Assembly (NCBI GenBank): GCA_011524845.1
Contig: WTJL01000058.1
Span: forward strand, 13,644 to 22,993
Origin: Flavobacteriales bacterium
GTDB taxonomy: Bacteria > Bacteroidota > Bacteroidia > Flavobacteriales_D > Sanyastnellaceae
DNA length: 9,350 bases
Direction: 5' to 3'
The notes beneath the pieces were generated by a model. The model saw only the letters and a list, made by a program, of their open reading frames with translations, searched no databases and was not told where the DNA came from. Below are positions 1 through 6,184 of the stretch, in pieces. A program made the translations under genes and the position numbers. Numbering within the stretch: position 1 is the stretch's first letter; each line of letters starts with the position of its first letter.

Positions 1-740
1 CCCGTGAAGCGATGCTCGGCTGGGTGGCGGTGCTCGAAGGAAAGGGGGTGGAGCTGTTGGTGGTGCCCGGAGCACTGGATTACATGGCAGGCACGGTGCG
101 TTCCTCCAACCTCTTTGGGGTGCCCCTTGTCAACCTCAGCCGCACAGGCCTCGGCCAGGGGATGAAGGCCTTGAAGCGGTTTGTCGACGTGCTGGGCAGT
201 GCATTGGCTCTGGTGCTTCTTTCGCCCATCCTTGCGTGGGTGGCCTTGGCGGTCAAGCGGGGGTCTGACGGTCCCATCTTCTACCGCCAAGAGCGCCTTG
301 GACTTCACGGCAAGCCCTTTCACATCATCAAGTTCCGCACGATGGTGGTGGACGCCGAGGGCGCCAAACCCCAGTTGAGTTCCGACGAAGACCCACGCAT
401 CACACCCATTGGAAAGCGGTTGCGTCAAACCCGCCTCGACGAGCTTCCGCAGTTTTGGAACGTGCTGAAAGGGGAGATGTCCTTGGTCGGTCCACGGCCG
501 GAGCGGGCCTTCTTTGCCGACCAAATTGTCCAGCACAGTCCGCATTTTTTGCGGCTGCAACAAGTCCGTCCAGGGATCACTTCTTGGGGGCAAGTCAAGT
601 ACGGATACGCCGAGAACGTCAACGAGATGCGGCAACGGTTGAGGTACGACATCATGTACCTCGAAAACATCTCGTTGCTGTTGGACGTGAAGATCCTGTT
701 GTACACCGTTCGCACGGTCCTCCGCAGGGAGGGAAAGTGA
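1..740 (+). CDS. Polyprenyl glycosylphosphotransferase (WcaJ/ExoY-type sugar transferase), 5'-truncated by window edge
   Basis: This is the C-terminal part of a bacterial sugar transferase, which moves a sugar-1-phosphate from a nucleotide sugar onto undecaprenyl phosphate at the inner membrane, the first step of exopolysaccharide or O-antigen synthesis. The frame is open from base 3, so the ATG at base 12 is probably internal. The residues before the catalytic domain (ELLVVPGALD and onward) resemble the end of the nucleotide-binding-like region found in long WcaJ-type proteins. Counting from base 12, the catalytic domain has a hydrophobic segment at residues 56-80 (FVDVLGSALALVLLSP), the Q-E-R-x-G and KFRTM motifs at 93-111, the Asp-Glu catalytic dyad in RLDELPQ (D143-E144, bases 438-443), then LVGPRPER at 158-165 and RPGITSWGQV at 186-195. 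The C-terminus is intact, ending at TGA 738-740. Family is certain; the sugar transferred is unknown. Confidence 0.93.
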   Translation, partial: REAMLGWVAVLEGKGVELLVVPGALDYMAGTVRSSNLFGVPLVNLSRTGLGQGMKALKRFVDVLGSALALVLLSPILAWVALAVKRGSDGPIFYRQERLGLHGKPFHIIKFRTMVVDAEGAKPQLSSDEDPRITPIGKRLRQTRLDELPQFWNVLKGEMSLVGPRPERAFFADQIVQHSPHFLRLQQVRPGITSWGQVKYGYAENVNEMRQRLRYDIMYLENISLLLDVKILLYTVRTVLRREGK

Positions 741-756
741 TTTACATAATTTTTCC

Positions 757-764
757 GAAATTTG
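757..764 (+). promoter_or_regulatory. Candidate -7 box upstream of the OmpA-family gene
   Basis: GAAATTTG lies three bases before the ATG at 768, inside an unusually A/T-rich stretch (741-764) in an otherwise GC-rich window. It matches the Bacteroidota -7 consensus TAnnTTTG at five of six fixed positions. No convincing -33 TTG element was seen. The distance to ATG would make the transcript leaderless or nearly so. Weak on its own; its value comes from similar spacing at three other genes here. Confidence 0.35.
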
Positions 765-767
765 GGC

Positions 768-2024
768 ATGATCGCCCTTGACCAAACGTGGGGCACGCTT
801 CTGCGTGTGCGACGCGCTGTGGTGTGCTTGTTGCTCGCCATGGGGGCGTGCAGCCTGCATGTTGCAGGTCAAGGGGAGCCCATCCTCACCCAAAGCAAAG
901 AGGGGACGTTGGTGGTCAACTACTACAGCTCGGCTCCCGATCCAGAATTGGAGCAGCTTCGTGGACTTGCAGTGGATGCCTTGGGGGTGTACCTCCGAGG
1001 CCAAATCAAGGTGGAAGGCGCCGACATCGGCTGGTCGTCCACGGTTCGTGGGGTGCGCCGAGACATGGAACGGGTCGTGAAAGACCTCATGCGCATCCGC
1101 GCCTTTGCTGGACAGCAGACGTTTGCCGGTTTCTCGGAGGAGGTGCAGGCGTTGTTGTTGGATTTTGAGGAATTGGACATGCGCGACGTGGAGCGGATGC
1201 GTGGCACGGGAACGAGAAGCGTGGAAGAGCGCACCTACGTGCTCATCGAGCAGCGCATCCAGGAAATCCTGCTTCAGTGTGGCGTGGAGATGGGGCGGTT
1301 CGTCAACCGTGGGTTGCTCCAAAAAATTGGCACCGTCGAACAGAGCTTGCCCCTCGAGGAATTGGAACGGTGGACCAATCCGGACGAGAACACCCCGCTC
1401 GAGCCCCTCGAGCTCAATTTCAACTTGGAGACGATGTCGCTGCTCGACGGCGAAGACACCAGCGATTGGCCCGACGGCACACCGGCCTCAAGCGGGTCGG
1501 CCACCGGAGATCCAGAGTGGAAGGCCATGCAGGACATGATGCAGCGCATCTTGACCTTGGTCGAATCACAAGATGCGCGCATCGCCGCATTGGAAGGCAG
1601 AAGCGGTTCCGTTGGTGCAGGAAGGCAGGAGGTGGCGGCACAATCGTGGAACCCCACCCGGACGTCGCCCTCCACCGACCCAGACCTTCAGGCCCTGAAT
1701 TTGCCGGCTTCGTTTGACGTGCAGTTCTACGAAGGCAGCGCGCGTTTGACCCTCACTGCCCAGTTGCAGCTGAATGAAGTGCTGGAATACATGGGCATGT
1801 ACCCTCAATTGCGGGTGGTGTGCACAGGGCACGCGGACGTGACCGGGGATCGGGCGGCAAATTTGGCCTTGTCTAAAAAGCGCGCCCAAACCGTCCAAAA
1901 GCACCTCCTTGAAAGCGGTGTGCTGTCCACGCGGGTGGTGCTCAACTACTTTGGAGAAGAGCGGGCCTCCAACCGAGGGGCCTTGGACCGGCGGGTCGAG
2001 GTGGCGTTCTTTGTGAACGATTGA
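768..2024 (+). CDS. Secreted OmpA-family protein with C-terminal peptidoglycan-binding domain
   Basis: A 418-residue envelope protein. I chose the ATG at 768 over the in-frame TTG at 762 because it gives a normal signal sequence: basic residues (RVRR, 13-16), a hydrophobic core (17-30) and a likely cleavage near AGQG (33-36). The Cys at 28 could instead be a lipidation site, but the lipobox is poor. Residues 40-240 match no family I recognise and are rich in acidic helical sequence. A short predicted coiled coil runs over about 250-278, followed by a Ser/Pro-rich linker. The C-terminal OmpA domain covers about 313-415 with GHADVTGDRAANLALSKKRA; D357 and R372 match the pair that binds diaminopimelate in peptidoglycan. 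It probably tethers the outer membrane, or a periplasmic complex, to the cell wall. It heads the run with the FAH-family gene and aroK; the 13-base gap to the next gene suggests an operon. Confidence 0.9.
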   Translation: MIALDQTWGTLLRVRRAVVCLLLAMGACSLHVAGQGEPILTQSKEGTLVVNYYSSAPDPELEQLRGLAVDALGVYLRGQIKVEGADIGWSSTVRGVRRDMERVVKDLMRIRAFAGQQTFAGFSEEVQALLLDFEELDMRDVERMRGTGTRSVEERTYVLIEQRIQEILLQCGVEMGRFVNRGLLQKIGTVEQSLPLEELERWTNPDENTPLEPLELNFNLETMSLLDGEDTSDWPDGTPASSGSATGDPEWKAMQDMMQRILTLVESQDARIAALEGRSGSVGAGRQEVAAQSWNPTRTSPSTDPDLQALNLPASFDVQFYEGSARLTLTAQLQLNEVLEYMGMYPQLRVVCTGHADVTGDRAANLALSKKRAQTVQKHLLESGVLSTRVVLNYFGEERASNRGALDRRVEVAFFVND

Positions 2025-2037
2025 CCTCGCACCCCTC

Positions 2038-2652
2038 ATGAAAATCATTTGCATCGGGCGGAATTACGCCGACCACGCCCGTGAATTGGGCAACCAAGTG
2101 CCAGAACAGCCCGTGGTTTTTCTCAAACCACAGAGCGCCATTCTGAGCCACAAGCATCCATTCTACATCCCGGAATGGACGCAAGAGGTGCACCACGAGG
2201 TGGAGTTGGTGGTGAAGATCGACCGGCTCGGAAAGACCATTTCTGAGCAGCATGCTCCCCGGTACTACAGCGAAGTGGGGTTGGGCATCGATTTCACCGC
2301 ACGCGACATTCAGTCCGAGCTGAAAGCCAAGGGGCACCCTTGGGAGCGCGCCAAGGCCTTTGACGGCTCGGCCGTGGTGGGAGGCTTTCTGCCCTTGAGC
2401 GAATTGGGCGGGGAGGTGCAGGATTTGGACTTCACCTTGACCAACCGAGGTGAGGTGGTGCAACGAGGGAACACAGGCGACATGTTGTTCTCGGTCAATC
2501 GCATCATCGCCGAGGTGTCCAAGTTCATGACCCTCAAAGTGGGAGATCTGCTGTTCACCGGAACGCCTGCGGGCGTCGCCGCGGTGGCCTCCGGAGACCG
2601 GCTTGTGGGAACGCTGGCTGGACACGACCTTTTTGCGGTCAACGTCAAGTAA
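2038..2652 (+). CDS. Fumarylacetoacetate hydrolase family protein (FAHD1-like acylpyruvase/oxaloacetate decarboxylase)
   Basis: A 204-residue single-domain FAH-family enzyme, the usual length for the short FAHD1/YcgM branch. These cytosolic Mg2+ enzymes cleave acylpyruvates or decarboxylate oxaloacetate; the exact substrate cannot be read from sequence. The metal ligands are E54 and E56 (HHEVELVV) and D85 (GLGIDFTARD), with the spacing of human FAHD1. The lid catalytic pair H13/E16 (NYADHARE) is present, as is a lysine in the AKAFD segment (K106). The C-terminal FTGTPAGV motif (173-180) is standard. The start is the only ATG giving the conserved N-terminal IGRNY motif, and there is no Shine-Dalgarno sequence. 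The gene lies 13 bases after the OmpA-family gene and 22 bases before aroK, so the three are likely cotranscribed, although no metabolic link is obvious. Confidence 0.92.
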   Translation: MKIICIGRNYADHARELGNQVPEQPVVFLKPQSAILSHKHPFYIPEWTQEVHHEVELVVKIDRLGKTISEQHAPRYYSEVGLGIDFTARDIQSELKAKGHPWERAKAFDGSAVVGGFLPLSELGGEVQDLDFTLTNRGEVVQRGNTGDMLFSVNRIIAEVSKFMTLKVGDLLFTGTPAGVAAVASGDRLVGTLAGHDLFAVNVK

Positions 2653-2674
2653 CCAACGTCACGCTTCTCCACAC

Positions 2675-3199
2675 ATGCATTTGTCCCTCATTGGATTCAT
2701 GGGCTCTGGCAAGTCCACCGTCGGCGCCTACCTCGCCCAACGTCTTGACCGTCCTTTTGTCGACACCGACAAGGAGGTGGAACGGATGCTTGGAATGAGT
2801 GCAAGAGACATCTTCGAGACGTTGGGGGAACCGGCGTTCAGAGAAGCAGAGCAGGACGCCCTCTCGGACGCGTTGCGGCCCAACGAGCCCATCGTGCTTG
2901 CGACAGGAGGGGGCACGCCTTGCGCCGAAGGCGCCATGGAATGGATGCGCCGTCGCTCCCTCGTGGTGGCGCTGCAACCGCCCATGGATGTGTTGCTGGC
3001 CCGTTTGTTGGAAGGCCAAGCAGAGCGTCCCCTCATCCACGACAAACACGGCGACGACCTCAAACGCACCGTCGAGCGCATGATGCTCACAAGGGCAGCG
3101 TGCTACGGTTCAGCAGACGTGGTGTGGAAACAGTCGTTGGACACGGAAGAAGCCCTCGACGATGCCTTGGCGGGCATCCGTTGGAGGCTCGAACCTTGA
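2675..3199 (+). CDS. aroK: Shikimate kinase
   Basis: A 174-residue cytosolic kinase that phosphorylates the 3-hydroxyl of shikimate with ATP, the fifth step of chorismate synthesis. The P-loop GFMGSGKST is at residues 7-15. The shikimate-binding pair is D30/D32 (FVDTD), followed by FRE with R56, the glycine triplet GGG at 78-80 (ATGGGTP), and the lid arginine R118 in ERPLI. R140 in LTRAACY fits the adenine/ribose-side arginine. The ATG at 2675 puts the P-loop at the usual distance from the N-terminus; the longer in-frame TTG at 2603 would run far into the previous gene and is rejected. No Shine-Dalgarno sequence is visible. It is the last gene of the plus-strand run and stops 12 bases from the end of the convergent phosphoribosyltransferase gene. 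Length, motifs and family agree. Confidence 0.95.
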   Translation: MHLSLIGFMGSGKSTVGAYLAQRLDRPFVDTDKEVERMLGMSARDIFETLGEPAFREAEQDALSDALRPNEPIVLATGGGTPCAEGAMEWMRRRSLVVALQPPMDVLLARLLEGQAERPLIHDKHGDDLKRTVERMMLTRAACYGSADVVWKQSLDTEEALDDALAGIRWRLEP

Positions 3200-3233
3200 A
3201 TGTTCGAAACGTCAGGGAGCGTCGGGACGCTCC
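3189..3233. terminator. Tandem hairpins at the convergent aroK / phosphoribosyltransferase junction, possible bidirectional terminator
   Basis: Two inverted repeats sit across a 12-base gap between convergent genes. The first pairs TCGAAC (3189-3194) with GTTCGA (3202-3207) around a 7-base loop that contains the aroK stop codon. The second pairs GGAGCGTC (3216-3223) with GACGCTCC (3226-3233), folding best as seven base pairs with a four-base loop. A palindrome TCCACGTGGA follows directly (3231-3240). Neither strand shows a U-run, so classical intrinsic termination is not supported. The second hairpin also lies inside the last codons of the minus-strand gene. Confidence 0.28.
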
Positions 3234-3736
3234 ACGTGGACGGTGGCGTTTTCTCCGTCGCTGAGGTCGACGGCGATGTGCTCGTTGAGCTGCGTGCTGA
3301 GGGTCAGGCCACAGAAATCTGCGCGAATGGGGAAGGAGCGGTGCTTTCGGTCCACCAAAACAGCCGTGTGAACCTCCCGCGGACGGCCCTGAAGCAGGTG
3401 TTGAACGCCGTGAATGAGCGTTCGGCCTGAATTGAGAACGTCGTCCACCAAGAACACGATGCGGTCTTCCAAGGCGTCCGGTGCCACGTCGCATTCCAAC
3501 GCGTGGTCGAGCGGCGCGTCCTTGTGCATGCGCAAGCACCCTTGAATCACGTCGATGGAGGAAAGTTCCTTCAGCCGACGGGCGAGGGCCTCGCTGACGG
3601 CCAATCCCTGACCGTCGACGCCGATGAGCACGATTTGGGCTTCCTCGTAGTGCACCTCCAGCATTTCACGTGCCATGCGGTCCAGCTTGCGGACGATGGT
3701 TTCATGGGGCATCACCAAATCTCGAATCGTGCTCAT
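3212..3736 (-). CDS. PyrR-like phosphoribosyltransferase family protein
   Basis: A 174-residue type I phosphoribosyltransferase fold, close to the length of PyrR (about 180). The PRPP-binding motif is FLVDDVLNSGRT at residues 95-106. The following segment, LVDRKHRSFPIRADFCG (127-143), matches the PyrR signature (LVDRGHRELPIRADYVG) closely, which is why I place it in that family. The pyrophosphate loop, GIxTRG in PyrR, reads GVDGQG here (39-44), so the loop arginine is replaced by Gln. Known PyrR proteins bind pyr mRNA and some have uracil phosphoribosyltransferase activity; neither is shown here and the altered loop argues for caution. The ATG overlaps the stop of the upstream methyltransferase gene (ATGA, 3733-3736), indicating translational coupling. 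It is the second gene of a minus-strand operon and faces aroK. Specific role unknown. Confidence 0.85.
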   Translation of the reverse strand: MSTIRDLVMPHETIVRKLDRMAREMLEVHYEEAQIVLIGVDGQGLAVSEALARRLKELSSIDVIQGCLRMHKDAPLDHALECDVAPDALEDRIVFLVDDVLNSGRTLIHGVQHLLQGRPREVHTAVLVDRKHRSFPIRADFCGLTLSTQLNEHIAVDLSDGENATVHVERPDAP

Positions 3737-5208
3737 GACTGCAAGGTCGGTTGAAATCCTGGGATTTTTTCAATGAGTGCCACGGCTTCCACGTGGGCCG
3801 TGTGTGGGAATTGATCGACGAGTTTGAGCGACTTCAAGGCGTAGCCTTGTTCCCGCAAGGCCACCAAGTCCCGAGCCTGTGTGGCGGGGTTGCAACTCAC
3901 GTACACCAGCCGCTCGGCACCGAGCCGCATCACTTTCCGCAGGGTCTTGGGAGAAATGCCTGCCCGTGGCGGATCGAGAATCACCGTGTGAATCTTGCCT
4001 TGATACTCCGGGTGCTCCAACAAGAACTTTCCGGCGTCTGCCGCAACGAAATCCACACCCGTGAGTCCGTTGCGTTTCGCCGCGTCCTTGGCGTCTTGGA
4101 TGGCGCTGGGCACGATGTCCACCCCCACCACAGGCGTCTTGGCGTGTTTCGCCACGAGTTGCCCAATGGTGCCCGTCCCACAGAACAAGTCCATGATGAC
4201 GCTGTCGGGGCGCGTTTCCACCCCTTCGAGCGCCAAGGCCAGCACTTCCGCGTACAGCCGCTCGGCCGACGTGGGGTTGGTTTGGAAAAAGGACCCCATG
4301 CTGATGCCAAACGACAACCCGTGCAACACCTCCGTGACGGTGCTTTCGCCCCAAATCACGCGTGACTTGCCTTCACGTGCCTCGACCCGTTCTCCTTTGT
4401 CGTCGTTGATGGTGTGCAAAATGCCCTTCACGCGGTCCCCCCAAAGTCCTCGAATGCAGGCCACGAAGCCGTCCACGTCCAATGGGGCGTCGGAGGTGGT
4501 GACCAAATTGACCAGCAGAGCATCGTGGGCGTGGCTTTTGCGCACGACCAAGAAGCGAAAGAAGCCTTCTCGTTTGGGCGGATGCCAGGCGGGAAGCCCG
4601 GTGCTTTCGCACCACGCTCGCACGTCGTGAAGCGTGGATTCCACCACGTCGTCAAACAGTCCGCTGTCTGCGTCGAGGTTTTCGACGGCCCACCACGTGC
4701 CCCTGTGCTTGAACCCGAGCCCAAAGTCGTCCACCTTCTCGTCGGTGTCGAGGTCGTGTCGGATTTCGCTGAAGCTGTACTCCATCTTGTTGCGGTAGTG
4801 CCAGCTGAGGGGAGAAGGGACAAACCCTTGGTACAACGTGTCGATGTCTTCGACGCCACCAATCTTTCGGTACAGGTCCAGGGCGGTGCGCTCTTTCCAC
4901 TCGTGCTGCACGTCCATGGGCACTGTGGCGTAGGGTGCGCCGGGGATGGGCTGATGGGGCAATTCCACCTCGAAGGGGGCTTGCTCCACCACCTTCAGCA
5001 ACCGGCACTCGGCGTGACGCGATTTGCATTTGGCGACTTGCGCGTCGACCGTTTGGCCGGGAAAGGCGTTCTGGACAAACACCACAAACGGTCCTTTCTC
5101 CGTCTCCACTCGGGCGATGCCCTTGCCTCCAAAGGCCATGTCTTCGATGGTCAAGCGAAGCACTTGACCCTTGTGAAACGTGCGCTTGACGCGGCGGTGT
5201 CCTCCCAT
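3733..5208 (-). CDS. RlmD/RumA-family 23S rRNA (uracil-C5)-methyltransferase lacking Fe-S cysteines
   Basis: A 491-residue SAM-dependent RNA methyltransferase that would place a methyl on C5 of a uridine, most likely in 23S rRNA. An N-terminal TRAM-like RNA-binding domain covers about 10-75 (GGKGIARV, FVQNAFPGQTV). The catalytic domain shows FFQTN (307-311), SAM motif I DLFCGTGTIG (340-349), DPPR (412-415), the nucleophile C439 in VSCNPATQARDL, and the general base E474 in HTAHVEAV. The RumA [4Fe-4S] motif CGGC aligns with PGAP (89-92) and no replacement cysteines are evident, so the cluster is probably absent. I chose ATG 5208 over GTG 5235 because a TACCTTTG promoter box lies just upstream of the ATG and would fall inside the longer frame. 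The TGA overlaps the next gene's ATG. Whether the target is U1939, U747 or another site cannot be told, so no gene symbol is given. Confidence 0.92.
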   Translation of the reverse strand: MGGHRRVKRTFHKGQVLRLTIEDMAFGGKGIARVETEKGPFVVFVQNAFPGQTVDAQVAKCKSRHAECRLLKVVEQAPFEVELPHQPIPGAPYATVPMDVQHEWKERTALDLYRKIGGVEDIDTLYQGFVPSPLSWHYRNKMEYSFSEIRHDLDTDEKVDDFGLGFKHRGTWWAVENLDADSGLFDDVVESTLHDVRAWCESTGLPAWHPPKREGFFRFLVVRKSHAHDALLVNLVTTSDAPLDVDGFVACIRGLWGDRVKGILHTINDDKGERVEAREGKSRVIWGESTVTEVLHGLSFGISMGSFFQTNPTSAERLYAEVLALALEGVETRPDSVIMDLFCGTGTIGQLVAKHAKTPVVGVDIVPSAIQDAKDAAKRNGLTGVDFVAADAGKFLLEHPEYQGKIHTVILDPPRAGISPKTLRKVMRLGAERLVYVSCNPATQARDLVALREQGYALKSLKLVDQFPHTAHVEAVALIEKIPGFQPTLQS

Positions 5209-5213
5209 GGCCG

Positions 5214-5221
5214 CAAAGGTA
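5214..5221 (-). promoter_or_regulatory. TACCTTTG -7 element of the methyltransferase operon
   Basis: Read on the minus strand, TACCTTTG is a perfect match to the Bacteroidota -7 consensus TAnnTTTG. It ends five bases before the ATG at 5208, where transcription would be expected to start at or next to the start codon. It also decides the start: the alternative GTG at 5235 lies upstream of this promoter. No clear TTG at -33 was found. Confidence 0.6.
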
Positions 5222-5266
5222 CGCGGCGAGGCCACCCCGGCGATGCGGTTCCCCGAGGGAGTTCAG

Positions 5267-5274
5267 TACCTTCG
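5267..5274 (+). promoter_or_regulatory. TACCTTCG -7-like element of the EEP-family gene
   Basis: TACCTTCG differs from TAnnTTTG at one fixed position and ends four bases before the ATG at 5279. With the opposite-strand TACCTTTG at 5214-5221 it forms a 70-base divergent promoter region (5209-5278). The geometry again predicts a leaderless transcript. No -33 element was recognised. Confidence 0.5.
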
Positions 5275-5278
5275 TTTC

Positions 5279-6133
5279 ATGCAGACGTGGATCCGTTGGA
5301 CTTGGATGGGGTTGGCGATGGGATGGGGTTTCTTGGCCCAGGCCCAAGTGCGCGAAGGGGAGTGGACCCTGGCCACGTTCAATGTGCGGTACGACAACCC
5401 CTCGGATCCCTTGAAGTGGAGCGAGCGACGCGACGAAGTGTCCCAAATCATCGGCTTCTACGACATCGTCGGCTTGCAGGAAGCCTTGCCTCACCAAGTC
5501 CAAGACGTGGCCGACCGCCTTCCTTGGATGTCGCATGTCGGTGTAGGCAGAGACGCGGACGGTGGGGGGGAAGCGTGCCCCATTTTTTACCACCACGGCA
5601 AGTGGGAACTGCTTCACCACGAGACCCTGTGGTTGGCGTCCGACTGGAAAACTCCCGGAACGGTGGGATGGTCGGCCGATTTGCCGCGCATCGTGACGGT
5701 GGCGTGGTTCCATCACGTAGAGACGGGCAAGCGGGTCCGGGTGTACAACACGCACTGGAGCCATGTGTCGTCCGAGGCCCGGGAGGCCAGCGCGCGCCTG
5801 ATCGCCTCGCTCGATGCGGTGCACGGGGCCGACGCCACGGCCGTTCTCGGAGACTTCAACGAAGAGGCAGGTGCACCGGGACGAGACGTGTTGGAAGACG
5901 CCGGATTCACGGACACGTACGACAACGTTCGGGCAAGGTGCCGGAAGGCGTTCCCCTCGTACACCACCTTCCAACCCGAAGGGTCCTCGGGTGGCCCCAA
6001 GATCGACGCGATCTACGTGAAGGGCCTCCAAACCGAGTGGACCTGCGTCGATGAGGTCATCAAAAAAGAGGTCTTCATCAGCGACCACCTGCCCGTGCAT
6101 GCCGTGGTTTCTTGGGCACCTGTCCGTGAATAA
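5279..6133 (+). CDS. Secreted endonuclease/exonuclease/phosphatase (EEP) family hydrolase
   Basis: A 284-residue protein of the DNase I-like EEP fold, in the bacterial group that starts with FNVRYDNPSDP. The family cleaves phosphodiester or phosphomonoester bonds in varied substrates, so the substrate is open. A signal peptide (1-22, hydrophobic 9-20, cleavage near AQA) predicts export, probably to the periplasm or beyond. Active-site residues visible are N35 (FNVRYDN), metal ligand E68 (LQEAL), catalytic H159 (NTHW), D192 and N194 (GDFNEE), D243 (KIDAIY) and the terminal D269/H270 pair (SDHLPV). The family's usual NTHFDH motif reads NTHWSH here, so the Asp after the catalytic His is Ser161. 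The ATG at 5279 is used because the -7-like box precedes it and the signal peptide begins there; longer in-frame starts run into the divergent methyltransferase gene. Probably monocistronic. Confidence 0.9.
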   Translation: MQTWIRWTWMGLAMGWGFLAQAQVREGEWTLATFNVRYDNPSDPLKWSERRDEVSQIIGFYDIVGLQEALPHQVQDVADRLPWMSHVGVGRDADGGGEACPIFYHHGKWELLHHETLWLASDWKTPGTVGWSADLPRIVTVAWFHHVETGKRVRVYNTHWSHVSSEAREASARLIASLDAVHGADATAVLGDFNEEAGAPGRDVLEDAGFTDTYDNVRARCRKAFPSYTTFQPEGSSGGPKIDAIYVKGLQTEWTCVDEVIKKEVFISDHLPVHAVVSWAPVRE

Positions 6134-6172
6134 CCCGTGCTCGGGTCGCCTCATGCCACCGAAGGGGGAGTG

Positions 6173-6180
6173 TAAATTGC
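6173..6180 (+). promoter_or_regulatory. Candidate -7-like element before the SLC12-type transporter gene
   Basis: TAAATTGC ends four bases before the ATG at 6185. It keeps TA and TT of the Bacteroidota TAnnTTTG box but not the last two positions. It is the only A/T-rich stretch in the 51-base gap after the EEP gene. A small inverted repeat (ACCCG 6133-6137, CGGGT 6142-6146) lies upstream with no U-run. This is the weakest of the four boxes by sequence; the spacing is what supports it. Confidence 0.35.
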
Positions 6181-6184
6181 CCTC

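Noticed and set aside
2603..2674. TTG-initiated N-terminal extension of shikimate kinase
   Set aside because: It would overlap the FAH-family gene and push the P-loop 24 residues further from the N-terminus than in the family.
5209..5235. GTG-initiated extension of the RNA methyltransferase
   Set aside because: The perfect TACCTTTG -7 element at 5214-5221 lies inside this extension, so transcripts from it could not encode it.
4414..6054. Very long plus-strand open frame (546 codons) opposite the methyltransferase gene and into the EEP gene
   Set aside because: It is antisense to a clearly identified gene for much of its length and out of frame with the EEP gene. Its translation is low-complexity with no recognisable motif. 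GC-rich third positions make such antisense frames common.
6133..6146. ACCCG/CGGGT hairpin after the EEP gene as an intrinsic terminator
   Set aside because: Only five base pairs and no U-run follow, so it is not strong enough to list as a terminator.
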